Shown here in pieces: positions 54,401 through 61,673 of a stretch of 64,000 nucleotides of DNA (positions are counted from its first letter, which is position 1; each line of letters opens with the position of its first letter). A program made the translations under genes and the position numbers. This DNA is from Tenacibaculum finnmarkense (GTDB taxonomy: Bacteria; Bacteroidota; Bacteroidia; Flavobacteriales; Flavobacteriaceae), in assembly GCF_900239185.1 (NCBI RefSeq), contig NZ_OENA01000013.1, forward strand, positions 60,196-124,195, given 5' to 3'. The notes below the pieces were generated by a model. It had not been told where the DNA came from, did not search any database, and saw only the letters and a program-made list of their open reading frames with translations.

Positions 54401-54888
54401 GTATTAAAGAAAATATAGGCGGAGCAGAAAAGTTAAAGGAAGATATAAATCAATATGTGAATCCTAGAAATAATCATCATGTACTTATTTATAAAGATGA
54501 AGATGATAATTTAAAAGAAGATGTAGTAACTTTTTGGACAGCCGTAGAGCGTAAAAGACAAAAGCAAGATGTTTTTCAACTTCCTGAAGATGGGAAAAAA
54601 ATTGTAACTACTTTACAAATTAATGATATGTTTTTATTAGGTTTACAAAATGAACAGGTTGATTGGGATAATATAGATGCAAATCTTTTAAAAGACCATT
54701 TGTATAGAGTTCAGAAATTTACATCAAAAGATTATTATTTTAGAAAAGATAAAGAAAGTAATTTAGATGGTAAACTAGGGATTGCTTTTCATTATATAAA
54801 AGGTTTTGGAACAGGAAAAACAGGCTGGAAAACATTTAATCCAATTAAGGTTGGAATTAATAGTATAGGTGTTTTAAAAAAGCTTTAA
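51469..54888 (+). CDS. cas9: CRISPR-associated endonuclease Cas9, type II-C
   Basis: Cas9 cuts DNA matching a crRNA spacer, guided by crRNA:tracrRNA. The 1139-aa protein contains RuvC-I with Asp8 (GLDLGTNSIGW), the Arg-rich bridge helix (about 50-80, RGVRRQIFRRRLRKRYLL), an α-helical recognition lobe (about 85-540), RuvC-II with Glu577 (IKVELARDL), an HNH domain with His656 (VQIEHIFPWSRSLNDSFNNKTLC) preceded by CPFTG, RuvC-III with His797/Asp800 (DHRHHAVDALVMAC), and a PAM-interacting C-terminus. All catalytic residues are present. It is compact compared with the ~1400-aa Cas9s of several flavobacteria. The tracrRNA is divergent upstream and the array starts 37 bp downstream. Confidence 0.98.
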   Translation: MSKILGLDLGTNSIGWALVQNNIILGMGSRIFPEGVVNLGEGEGREASKNASRTEARGVRRQIFRRRLRKRYLLKELAKHNFCPISADLIKDWNGTEIFKNQELQDWFKLNPYELRAKAIHQEISLVEIGRIFYHIIQRRGFLSNSRSAGADVKETSTLFTGDAKIGKIGISSTLENIKNIGNSEENKTLGSYLNSIQPKENEPYSECLERIRNRYTTRQMYIDEFELIWEFQKIYHSELTENLKSLFGGRKKDGYKDDGVLFHQRPLRSQKHLVGYCSFEPKKTKCKISAIPFELFRIYQWVNTLSYDFNGEKQEITSEEKEKIIQLLLSKEKVAFKAIRKVIDKSESNYQFNYKDKDNIVGTHTISQLSNKKFFGKQWFHFSEEEQENIWHVLSFFDDSDKLKEYALKNWNFDDKKATEISKFNLKEGYSNLSRKAINTILPFLKQGFMFDIAVGLAGVKNVLSKENNWAENEQFVLDNVPEIVRSNIKGGYIEPLKNMLKNEFNCTDKQLEKLYHHSSAIETQIILDKLPVNINADREIQKIKNPVVITALFEIRKLVNQIITTYGKPTEIKVELARDLKASKTNRQETRRRQQILERENDRVKVELEGLDQRTNHANILKYKLWEECNKTCPFTGKVITLSKLFTGEVQIEHIFPWSRSLNDSFNNKTLCFADENRAKGNKTPYEFYTSQGLEKWEAIKLQALSCFKTKAHYPNCYNKFKHFVKQKHDEDFISRQLNDTRYISKEAKNYLSKICANVMVAPGQMTAVLRHNWGLNTVLNKEQDAKTRDDHRHHAVDALVMACAKRSHLQELSKRNRYHKNHELKDFPMPWQSFRMDAETAVEQILVSHKKQKNLVTIRTHKTKKNGVEYKNLGVSARGQLHKESVYGKRTAPDSSQAFHIRKPLESLTTEKHLDKIVDATVRLLILKRVKELGGFVKGKIPADTFFKIDENGIKQAQIFLPNRNGSKVPIKKIRIKENIGGAEKLKEDINQYVNPRNNHHVLIYKDEDDNLKEDVVTFWTAVERKRQKQDVFQLPEDGKKIVTTLQINDMFLLGLQNEQVDWDNIDANLLKDHLYRVQKFTSKDYYFRKDKESNLDGKLGIAFHYIKGFGTGKTGWKTFNPIKVGINSIGVLKKL

Positions 54889-54925
54889 TTTTTTGTGAGG
54901 AATGAAAGTTCATTGACATTTTTTT

Positions 54926-55863
54926 TTAGAGAAAACGATATTCTGACCTCAGAGTTATGAATCCTGCGTTCTGTTGTGGTTTGATTAAAGATTAGAGAAA
55001 ACGATATTTTTAACAAGCGCACAAATAGCGTCAGCAAAGTTGTGGTTTGATTAAAGATTAGAGAAAACGATATTTAAATCAAATTATTGTACAGGAGATA
55101 CTGGTTGTGGTTTGATTAAAGATTAGAGAAAACGATATTAGAATTTTAAAAAGTATTTACAAGAAGATGTTGTGGTTTGATTAAAGATTAGAGAAAACGA
55201 TATTTATAAAGAGCATGAAACGTTTGAAGAAGTAGTTGTGGTTTGATTAAAGATTAGAGAAAACGATATTTAGTTGCTGTTACTTTCATTAACTTTGTGT
55301 GTTGTGGTTTGATTAAAGATTAGAGAAAACGATATTAAAACAAACAAAGTAAAAAAGTATCTGGGTGTTGTGGTTTGATTAAAGATTAGAGAAAACGATA
55401 TTTTGTCGCTGCGAGATATGGACAAGGCGCAGGTTGTGGTTTGATTAAAGATTAGAGAAAACGATATTGGTATATCTGAAATGCAGGTTTATCGAATTGT
55501 TGTGGTTTGATTAAAGATTAGAGAAAACGATATTGATACGTTAGAAAAAAGAGAACAAAAAGCCGTTGTGGTTTGATTAAAGATTAGAGAAAACGATATT
55601 GCAGGCAGCTACAAGGTCACCAGTACATTAGTTGTGGTTTGATTAAAGATTAGAGAAAACGATATTTTTGAAACGTACCAATTGAACCGTGGTCCAGTTG
55701 TGGTTTGATTAAAGATTAGAGAAAACGATATTAAACTTGCAAAAGAAGCGGTTATTCAGAAAGTTGTGGTTTGATTAAAGATTAGAGAAAACGATATTTC
55801 AATTGCTAAAATTGCAGCAACCTGATAGTTGTGGTTTGATTAAAGATTAGAGAAAACGATATT
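54926..55863 (+). CRISPR. CRISPR array, 14 full repeats, 14 spacers, one truncated repeat
   Basis: The 36-bp repeat begins GTTGTGGTTTGATTAAAG and ends ACGATATT; all 14 full copies (first 54973-55008, last 55828-55863) look identical. Spacers are 30 bp, three of them 29 bp. At the cas9 end (54926-54942) only the last 17 bases of a repeat remain, followed by a 30-bp spacer. The anti-repeat of the tracrRNA shows that the functional crRNA strand is the plus strand. Degeneracy at the cas9 end and a perfect repeat at the cas2 end imply that the integration (leader) end is at 55864, as described for some II-C arrays. No spacer was seen to match elsewhere in the window by eye. Confidence 0.99.
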
Positions 55864-55915
55864 AGTAAGCTATGTAACCGTTGCTAATACTCGTTTTAGT
55901 AAGTAAATATCGTAT
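55864..55915. promoter_or_regulatory. Candidate leader at the integration end of the array
   Basis: This short AT-rich stretch follows the last perfect repeat. It contains AATATCGT (55906-55913), the exact complement of the repeat's 3' end. Whether it works as a leader is unknown. Confidence 0.35.
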
Positions 55916-55966
55916 AAAAAAATGCTTCTTATAAAGACATAATCGCTTTGTTTGAAGCATTTTTTC
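55916..55966. terminator. Terminator between CRISPR array and cas2
   Basis: AAAAATGCTTC pairs with GAAGCATTTTTT around a ~26-nt loop; A- and T-runs let it serve both the array and the converging cas2. Confidence 0.6.
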
Positions 55967-55973
55967 ATTCCTA

Positions 55974-56303
55974 TTAGAATAATTCTAATTGAGAAGGGCT
56001 TGGTTCTTTTGGTTTTTGAACCTTGCCCCAAAAATTCATAATATTACCAAATTGTTTATCGGTAATCCTTAAAATACTTACTTTTCCAAAAGCAGGAAGT
56101 AAATTTTTTATCCTCTTTTGATGCGCATCAGCACTTTCGCTACTAGCACAATGCCGCATGTAAACAGAAAATTGCATCATCGTAAAACCATCTTTTAAAA
56201 GATTTTTACGAAACTGTTGGGCATTTCTTCTGTCTTTTTTTGTTTGAGTAGGTAAATCAAAAAACACAAATAACCACATAATTCTATAAGCATTTAAATC
56301 CAT
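55974..56303 (-). CDS. cas2: CRISPR-associated endonuclease Cas2
   Basis: Cas2 forms the spacer-integration complex with Cas1. The 109-aa protein has the ferredoxin-like opening MDLNAYRIMWLFVFFDLPTQTKKDRR (seen in two parts, with the conserved Asp in FFDLP), RKNLLKDGFTMMQFSVYMRHC, and the end GKVSILRITDKQFGNI. The start is the ATG at 56303, because the longer frame runs through the cas1 coding end. It overlaps the cas1 remnant by 10 bases, as in an intact cas1-cas2 operon. It points against cas9 and the array. Confidence 0.92.
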   Translation of the reverse strand: MDLNAYRIMWLFVFFDLPTQTKKDRRNAQQFRKNLLKDGFTMMQFSVYMRHCASSESADAHQKRIKNLLPAFGKVSILRITDKQFGNIMNFWGKVQKPKEPSPSQLELF

Positions 56304-56521
56304 AATTTGGGATAGATTAATTTTCTGGTTTTTCCAGAAAAACATTGTTGTAAAGAGTTTGTTGTTGAGGTTAAAGCAACCATTAAAGGGCTTTTTTTAT
56401 CTTCAAAATAGACCGTTTGTGTTAATGTTTTTAAAAGTTCGGCTTTAATAGGAGTAATTAAATCGTGCTCATCATATTGTTTTATAATTTCTAAAACTTT
56501 TAGGTCGATTCTATGCAAACC
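56294..56521 (-). pseudogene. cas1: 3' remnant of cas1 (last ~76 codons)
   Basis: The frame reads KVLEIIKQYD...ELLKTLTQTVYFEDKKSPLMVAL, then TTNSLQQCFSGKTRKLIYPKL, which is the C-terminal end of type II Cas1 proteins (about 300 aa when complete). An in-frame stop (TAA, 56522-56524) precedes it, no ATG is available, and the integrase catalytic region upstream is missing. Family-1 repeat copy H starts 18 bp beyond the break. The gene is therefore broken and spacer acquisition from this locus should be lost unless another Cas1 acts in trans. Confidence 0.88.
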
Positions 56522-56541
56522 TTATACAGACAACTAAAACC

Positions 56542-56627
56542 CCTAGCCCCGATTGAAGCAATTGTTTGAGCTCCTTTTTTTTGTTTAAAAAAAAGAGCGA
56601 GTGCGTAAAGCGGGAAATAGCTTCAAA
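56542..56627 (+). repeat. Family-1 interspersed repeat, copy H (at the cas1 break)
   Basis: Forward copy from CCTAGCCCCGATTG to GCTTCAAA. It borders the cas1 truncation and is inverted relative to copy G at the other end of the CRISPR locus. Confidence 0.88.
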
Positions 56628-56690
56628 TTATTTTAGTGATTATCTTAAAATTAGATAAAAAAAATAGTAGTGATACCCCTGAAAAATTAG

Positions 56691-56698
56691 TAATTTTG
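56691..56698 (+). promoter_or_regulatory. Promoter -7 box of the 296-aa gene
   Basis: TAATTTTG matches TAnnTTTG. The ~80-nt 5' UTR that follows can fold a TGTCAG/CTGACA stem (56730-56750) extended by GTG/CAC. Confidence 0.5.
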
Positions 56699-56786
56699 TA
56701 GGTCTGAAAAAAACCGAGTTATAAGCGTGTGTCAGTTGTGTAATCTGACAGCACAAGCGAGGTTATTGTAGCAAAAAATTTAATAT

Positions 56787-57677
56787 ATGGAAATGATAAC
56801 AGCACATGACTTTGAACTAAATATTGAATTGAAAGGTGTTAAAAATCCATCAAAAGTATTTGATCATTTGTCTGGTTTTTATGATAAATTATTAGTTTTA
56901 GATAGGCATATTGTTTATAATATTTCTGTAGAAGCTAAAGTTGAATATGATTTAGTCGATATTCAATTTGAGGCTATTAGTACAAAAATTAAGCAAATTT
57001 TAGTCAATACTCCAGGCGATTACTTAAAAAATGGTATAAAACCAACCGCTTGGTTAGGCGATTTATTGGTTCACATAAAGTACAAAACTTTAAAAGCAAT
57101 TGAGCTACAGCAAATATCCTCTAAAAAAGGATTAGATAAATTAACCAATGAAATAAACAGGAAAATAAAAAAGGAAACGCCCAGCCATTTATTGTTTTTT
57201 TCGGTAAATAATTACTACATTTTAAACACTGTTAAAGAAATTAGCGTACAAACAAGTAAGTTAAAAAGAGGTGAATATTTTTGTTTTAAAAGCGGAAAAA
57301 ATAAAGCAAAATTAACCAATAAAAGCTTTGTAGATGTTCCTAAAATTTTGAGTGAACTAGGCGATGCAAGCATAGCGCAAGAAAGGGTAGAGGTTTTAAA
57401 GATAAAAACAATGGATTTATTGTCGGATAATTCTTATTGGAAACTACAAAGAGAAGGCGCTCCTATCGATGTTAAAATTACAGATGAAGCTTGGCTAGAG
57501 GAATATCATAATCGAAAATTTGTAATTCAGCCGAATGATTATTTAAAGTTTAATTTAAAGATAATTCATACCAATTCATCAAATAAACCACGAGTTAGTT
57601 ATCAGGCAACAAAAATAATTTCGGTAATTCCGCCAAGTCATATCGAAAATCATGGGCAATTAGAAATTCCATATTAA
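56787..57677 (+). CDS. Unrecognised 296-aa protein next to the CRISPR island
   Basis: I do not recognise the family. It is a soluble, basic, mixed α/β protein without signal peptide or membrane segment. The N-terminal ~115 residues (DFELNIELKGVKNPSKVFDHLSG) look like a small α/β sensor-type domain. The middle (about 130-200) is lysine-rich with KGEYFCFKSGKNKAKLTNKSF-like content, and the C-terminus (about 225-296) is β-rich (FVIQPNDYLKFNLKI). It has its own promoter and structured 5' UTR and ends at a bidirectional terminator. Adjacency to the CRISPR locus is the only contextual clue and may be accidental. Confidence 0.6.
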   Translation: MEMITAHDFELNIELKGVKNPSKVFDHLSGFYDKLLVLDRHIVYNISVEAKVEYDLVDIQFEAISTKIKQILVNTPGDYLKNGIKPTAWLGDLLVHIKYKTLKAIELQQISSKKGLDKLTNEINRKIKKETPSHLLFFSVNNYYILNTVKEISVQTSKLKRGEYFCFKSGKNKAKLTNKSFVDVPKILSELGDASIAQERVEVLKIKTMDLLSDNSYWKLQREGAPIDVKITDEAWLEEYHNRKFVIQPNDYLKFNLKIIHTNSSNKPRVSYQATKIISVIPPSHIENHGQLEIPY

Positions 57678-57678
57678 T

Positions 57679-57717
57679 AAAAAACGCTAACAAACTTAAA
57701 GTTTACTAGCGTTTTTT
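57679..57717. terminator. Bidirectional terminator (296-aa gene / DUF2147)
   Basis: AAAAAACGCTA pairs with TAGCGTTTTTT between convergent genes. Confidence 0.8.
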
Positions 57718-57751
57718 ATCAAAAATATTAAAATAATATGTGAGATTAGCC

Positions 57752-58177
57752 CTATTTTTTTCGGTACCAATACGCCGTTCTACCAAAAACAGCAAAACCA
57801 ATATAGCCTCTAATCTTTAATTTATCGGCATTTTCAAGCTCGATATAGCATTTATATTCTTTTCCGTTTTTAGGATCAACAATAGTTCCACCGCTCCATT
57901 CATTGCCATCTTTTTTTAAGCCTGTTAAAATATTCATGCCTAAAATAGGAGTGTTTTTACGATTTCCGCTACATTTATCGCAAACGGCTTTTTGCTTGTC
58001 TTTATTGGTGATTTCAATAATTTTAGCAAATGCTTTTCCGTCTTTTTCATAGACTTTAATTACAGAATCTACGGTATTGGTTTTTTCATTGCGGTTTTCC
58101 CATTCGCCAAAAATAGACTGTGCATTAATTGTTGTTGCTACTAGCAGTAATAAGATGCTTAAAAATAATTTTCTCAT
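57752..58177 (-). CDS. DUF2147 family exported protein
   Basis: This 141-aa protein has a signal peptide (MRKLFLSILLLLVATTINAQ) and the DUF2147 β-barrel pattern: IFGEWENRNEKTN, VIKVYEKDGKAFAKII, a CDKCSG metal-like pair, GMNILTGLKKDGNEWSGGTIVDPKNGKEY, and the end GYIGFAVFGRTAYWYR. The function is unknown, periplasmic. Monocistronic. Confidence 0.9.
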   Translation of the reverse strand: MRKLFLSILLLLVATTINAQSIFGEWENRNEKTNTVDSVIKVYEKDGKAFAKIIEITNKDKQKAVCDKCSGNRKNTPILGMNILTGLKKDGNEWSGGTIVDPKNGKEYKCYIELENADKLKIRGYIGFAVFGRTAYWYRKK

Positions 58178-58260
58178 GTTTGTTGGGGTGTATTAATAAT
58201 TAATTAAAAATAACTTCAAAAATTGCTCCAATAATAATAGTACTGCTACAATAACGAAGG

Positions 58261-58788
58261 TTAATCGTACTGAGCATCAAAATTTTCAGCCCATTTTCCT
58301 TGCACTCTTAACACTTGTTCTAAAACATCGCGGGCACAACCTTCGCCACCATTTTTATCAGAAATATATTTAGATACTTGCTGAATTTCTCTAACAGCAT
58401 CATTTGGGCAACAAGGCATACCTACTAATTTCATCACCGGATAATCAGGAATATCATCACCCATATATAACACATTTTCAGGGTTTAAATTGTACTTGCT
58501 GATAATTTCATTAAACTGCTTAATTTTATCGTGAGCACCTAAATAAATATCCTCAATTCCTAAATTCGCCAAACGAGTACGCACGCCTTCATTTTTTCCA
58601 CCAGAAATAATACACACTCTAAAACCTGCTTTTACTGCGGCTTTCAAGGCATATCCATCTTTAATATTCATTTGACGCACTAATTCACCATTCGGAAAAA
58701 CGGTTACAATTCCGTTGGTTAGTACACCGTCTACATCAAAAATAAACGTATTTATTTGTGGCAATATTTCTTTATAACTTTTTTCCAT
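58261..58788 (-). CDS. kdsC: 3-deoxy-D-manno-octulosonate 8-phosphate phosphatase (KdsC-type)
   Basis: It removes phosphate from KDO 8-phosphate in lipopolysaccharide core synthesis (EC 3.1.3.45). The 175-aa C0-type HAD lacks a cap. Motif I is FIFDVDGVLTNG (nucleophile Asp), followed by IKDGYALKAA, motif II IISGG, and motif IV YMGDDIPDYPVM; the C-terminal GGEGCARDVLEQVL loop is typical of KdsC. It follows the DUF2520 gene by 10 bp in the same direction. Confidence 0.9.
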   Translation of the reverse strand: MEKSYKEILPQINTFIFDVDGVLTNGIVTVFPNGELVRQMNIKDGYALKAAVKAGFRVCIISGGKNEGVRTRLANLGIEDIYLGAHDKIKQFNEIISKYNLNPENVLYMGDDIPDYPVMKLVGMPCCPNDAVREIQQVSKYISDKNGGEGCARDVLEQVLRVQGKWAENFDAQYD

Positions 58789-58798
58789 TTCGTTGGAT

Positions 58799-59548
58799 TT
58801 ATGTTGTTTTTTGGATTGATTTTGTAATAAGTTGATAGATATCTTGTTGTTCTTTATCGAGTAGTTCTAAATGATTTTGAATGGTTTTTTTATCGTTTCT
58901 TTTTGCAGGGCCTGTTTGTGCTTCTGTAGGCGATAATTCTTGAATTTTTTTAGCCGTTTCTTCAATTAAAGGATGTAAAATTTCAAAAGGAACACGGTGT
59001 TCTTTACAAATATCATCGCCAATTTTATACAAATGATTGGTGAAATTATTTACAAAAACAGCGGCTACGTGCAAGGTTTTTCGCTGTTTAGAGCTAATCG
59101 GATATATTTTTTTTCCAATCGATTTTGCTACACTTTCTAAGAGCTTAAAATCATCGTTATTTTGCGCCTCTAAGCAAAAGGGTATTTCATCAAAATTAAT
59201 TTCTTTATCCTTAGAAAAACTTTGCAATAAATAAAAAACTCCTTTTCTCCCGTTATTTTGTAACGAATGTAAAGAAACACTTCCTGAGGTATGTACCACC
59301 AAGCTATTTTGCTTATTTATTTTTGATGAAACTCCTGAAATAGCATCATCAGAAACCGCTATAATATAAAGGTCAGCAGCTGCTAATAAATTTAAGTTAT
59401 CAGTAATAGCAACCTGTTTTTTTAAATGGCTAATTTGCTGAATATTTCTAGCATACATTTGCACCAAAGAAATTTCCTTGGTTTTGCAAAAAGCACTGGC
59501 TAAATGCAGGGCAACATTTCCACCTCCGATAATGACAATTCTAATCAT
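58799..59548 (-). CDS. Rossmann-like/DUF2520 NADP-binding protein
   Basis: This 249-aa protein has a dinucleotide-binding N-terminus (IVIIGGGNVALHLASAF) followed by DLYIIAVSDDAISGV and VVHTSGSVSL, and a helical DUF2520 C-terminal domain (AAVFVNNFTNHLYKIG, HPLIEETAKKI). The plan matches F420/NADP-oxidoreductase-like, DUF2520 proteins of unclear substrate. The start is the ATG at 59548; the longer form would start at GTG. It heads the pair with kdsC. Confidence 0.87.
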   Translation of the reverse strand: MIRIVIIGGGNVALHLASAFCKTKEISLVQMYARNIQQISHLKKQVAITDNLNLLAAADLYIIAVSDDAISGVSSKINKQNSLVVHTSGSVSLHSLQNNGRKGVFYLLQSFSKDKEINFDEIPFCLEAQNNDDFKLLESVAKSIGKKIYPISSKQRKTLHVAAVFVNNFTNHLYKIGDDICKEHRVPFEILHPLIEETAKKIQELSPTEAQTGPAKRNDKKTIQNHLELLDKEQQDIYQLITKSIQKTT

Positions 59549-59685
59549 GGGCACGAAGATATTGAATTTATATGATAGTGATTTGGCTATTTTAAAAAAG
59601 CGAATTATAAAATAACGACAATCTACAACTCATTACTGCCGATTTTGTAAATTAGCCTATCAAAATAAACATTAAAATAAAGAAG

Positions 59686-60402
59686 ATGAAATTAGATATA
59701 TTAGCTTTTGGAGCACATCCAGATGATGTAGAGTTAGGTTGTGGGGCTACTATTGCCAAAGAAATCGCTTCGGGTAAAAAAGTAGGTATTATAGATTTAA
59801 CTAGGGGAGAGCTAGGAACACGTGGTTCTGCGGAGTTACGAGATATAGAAGCCAAAAATGCCGCTGCTATTTTGGGGGTTTCAGTACGTGAAAATTTAGG
59901 TTTTGCCGATGGGTTTTTTAAAAATGATAAAGAACATCAATTAGCGGTTATAAAAATGCTTCGAAAATACCAACCCGATATTGTTTTGTGCAATGCTATT
60001 GATGACCGTCATATTGATCATCCAAAAGGAAGCGATTTAGTATCGAATGCTTGTTTTTTAAGTGGATTATTAAAGATTGAAACAATATTAAATGGCGAGG
60101 TTCAAGAAAAGTGGCGACCTAAGTTAGTCTATCATTATATACAGTGGAAAAATATTGCCCCAGATGTTGTTGTTGATGTAACAGGTTTTATGGATAAAAA
60201 GGAAAAATCGGTCTTAGCATACGCTTCTCAATTTTTTGATCCGAACAGTAAGGAGCCTGAAACACCTATTACTAGTAAAAATTTTACCGATAGTATAAAT
60301 TATAGAGCAAAAGATTTAGGAAGGTTAATTAATGTTGATTTTGCAGAAGGCTTTACCTCAGAGCGTTACGTAGCAGTGAAAAAAATAAGTGAATTAATTT
60401 AA
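59686..60402 (+). CDS. bshB1: Bacillithiol biosynthesis deacetylase BshB1
   Basis: It deacetylates N-acetylglucosaminyl-malate in bacillithiol synthesis. The 238-aa LmbE-type zinc enzyme shows the metal motif AHPDDVELGCGA (about residues 9-20, His/Asp/Asp) and LTRGELGTRGSAELR, and the third zinc His and catalytic Asp/His in NAIDDRHIDHPKGSDL. VKKISELI closes the protein. Bacillithiol is the low-molecular-weight thiol of many Bacteroidota. Its stop is followed by the tRNA-His promoter. Confidence 0.93.
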   Translation: MKLDILAFGAHPDDVELGCGATIAKEIASGKKVGIIDLTRGELGTRGSAELRDIEAKNAAAILGVSVRENLGFADGFFKNDKEHQLAVIKMLRKYQPDIVLCNAIDDRHIDHPKGSDLVSNACFLSGLLKIETILNGEVQEKWRPKLVYHYIQWKNIAPDVVVDVTGFMDKKEKSVLAYASQFFDPNSKEPETPITSKNFTDSINYRAKDLGRLINVDFAEGFTSERYVAVKKISELI

Positions 60403-60419
60403 AAAAAACTTGAAAAAAG

Positions 60420-60451
60420 TTTGGTGGAACAGTAAAAGAGTTATATATTTG
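60420..60451 (+). promoter_or_regulatory. Promoter of tRNA-His
   Basis: TTTG at 60420-60423 and TATATTTG at 60444-60451 are separated by 20 bp, a near-ideal Bacteroidota -33/-7 pair, 15 bp before the tRNA. Confidence 0.8.
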
Positions 60452-60466
60452 CACTCGCAATTAAAT

Positions 60467-60541
60467 GGTGGTTGTAGCTCAGTTGGTTAGAGTATCGGTT
60501 TGTGGTACCGAGGGTCGCGGGTTCGAATCCCGTCTTCCACC
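60467..60541 (+). tRNA. tRNA-His (anticodon GTG)
   Basis: Anticodon stem CGGT/ACCG with loop containing GTG, T-arm GCGGG-TTCGAAT-CCCGT, and an extra 5' G pairing with C73, as typical of tRNA-His. No CCA is encoded. Two U•U oppositions (5:68, 6:67) weaken the acceptor stem. It is followed by a terminator hairpin. Confidence 0.93.
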
Positions 60542-60548
60542 CAAAAAT

Positions 60549-60579
60549 TAAATCCTTCTTTTTTAAGAAGGATTTTTTT
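60549..60579 (+). terminator. Terminator of tRNA-His
   Basis: AATCCTTCTT pairs with AAGAAGGATT, followed by seven T. Confidence 0.85.
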
Positions 60580-60598
60580 GTGCGTAAAATTTAGGTAT

Positions 60599-60626
60599 AA
60601 AAAAACAAGGCTTTTTAAACCTTGTC
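60599..60626 (-). terminator. Terminator of the acyltransferase gene
   Basis: ACAAGG pairs with CCTTGT; minus-strand reading runs into T residues just past the stop at 60649. Confidence 0.6.
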
Positions 60627-60648
60627 TTTATATTATATTAAAAATCAC

Positions 60649-61551
60649 TTATTTCTTTTTAATTTCTAGCCATTCATCATATTTATCTTTATGCTTAAAG
60701 CGTTTGTGCGACCATAAATAAAAATCGGGCTGTGCTTTGATATTTTTTTCTGTCAATGCTAAAAATTTATCGGTAATCTGATAATTTTCAAAATCAGTAG
60801 GCGTATCGGTAATTAATTCGAAAGATGTTTCAAAATACCCTCTTTTAATTTTAGTAACATTCATATTAATAACTACTAAATTATATTTTTTAGCCAGTGT
60901 TTCCGCTCCGGTATGTACAGGGATTTTTTCATTTAAAAAAGTAGCCCAATACCTAGCTCTTGCTAATTGAGGAGATTGATCACTTAATAAAATGTATAAA
61001 CTTTGAATACCTTTTGCCTGTCTTTCATTAATTTTTTTATTAAATAACCGTGTTGGCACACCATCAAAACCATATTTGGTTCTTGAGCTTTTAATTACCT
61101 TTTCAAAATAAGGGTTTTGTAGTTTGGTATATGCGCCATAACAACTAATATTTAAGTATTGTGGCAATGCAAAAGCCCATTCCCAATTTGCCTGATGCGC
61201 ACCTGTTAAAACAATACTTCGCCCTTGTTTGGCATATTTGTTTATTAAATCGGCATTTACGTATTTATAGCGTTTGTTTATTTCTTTTTTGCTAATAGAA
61301 AACGACTTAATACTTTCAAAAATAATATCAACAAAATGACTGATAAATTTTTTTGTTAATTGGGTGATTTCTGCTTCATTTTTATCGGGGAAAGCAGTTT
61401 TAATATTGGTTTCAACTATTTTTTTTCTATATCCTATAATATAATATAATATCACGAAAAAGAAATCAGAAAAAACATACAAAATACGCATTGGTAATCT
61501 TGAAAATATCCAGATAAAAGGATATACAAGCGCGAAACTTAAAAACTTCAT
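60649..61551 (-). CDS. Lysophospholipid/lipid A acyltransferase (LpxL/HtrB family)
   Basis: This 300-aa protein has an N-terminal membrane helix (LVYPFIWIFSRLPMRILYVFSDF...) and an LpxL-type acyltransferase domain. The catalytic HX4E motif is GAHQANWEWAF (about 118-128); LSDQSPQLARARYWATFLNEKIPVHTGAETLA and VVINMNVTKI follow. It should add a secondary acyl chain during lipid A synthesis at the inner membrane. Family members in Bacteroidota also include ornithine/glycine lipid enzymes, so the acceptor is uncertain. Confidence 0.9.
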   Translation of the reverse strand: MKFLSFALVYPFIWIFSRLPMRILYVFSDFFFVILYYIIGYRKKIVETNIKTAFPDKNEAEITQLTKKFISHFVDIIFESIKSFSISKKEINKRYKYVNADLINKYAKQGRSIVLTGAHQANWEWAFALPQYLNISCYGAYTKLQNPYFEKVIKSSRTKYGFDGVPTRLFNKKINERQAKGIQSLYILLSDQSPQLARARYWATFLNEKIPVHTGAETLAKKYNLVVINMNVTKIKRGYFETSFELITDTPTDFENYQITDKFLALTEKNIKAQPDFYLWSHKRFKHKDKYDEWLEIKKK

Positions 61552-61673
61552 AGATTAAATTTTAAAAATGCAAATATCGTATTTAATTATCAATCATTTA
61601 CTTTTGATTATTAGCTTTTTCAAAAGCTGTTATTTTAAAAATTTATTATCTTTACGTTTAAAATTTAAATTTT

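Noticed and set aside
51469..54888. Cas9 as a truncated or inactive enzyme because of its 1139-aa length
   Set aside because: Asp8, Glu577, His656, His797 and Asp800 and all domains are present; small II-C Cas9 proteins of this size are normal.
55864..55966. tracrRNA between the array and cas2
   Set aside because: Only 8 bases (AATATCGT) complement the repeat there, whereas the full anti-repeat, nexus and terminator are upstream of cas9.
60467..60541. Two U•U oppositions in the acceptor stem as a sign of a defective tRNA-His
   Set aside because: All other features are intact, it has an ideal promoter and terminator, and I recall the same 3' end in other flavobacterial tRNA-His genes.
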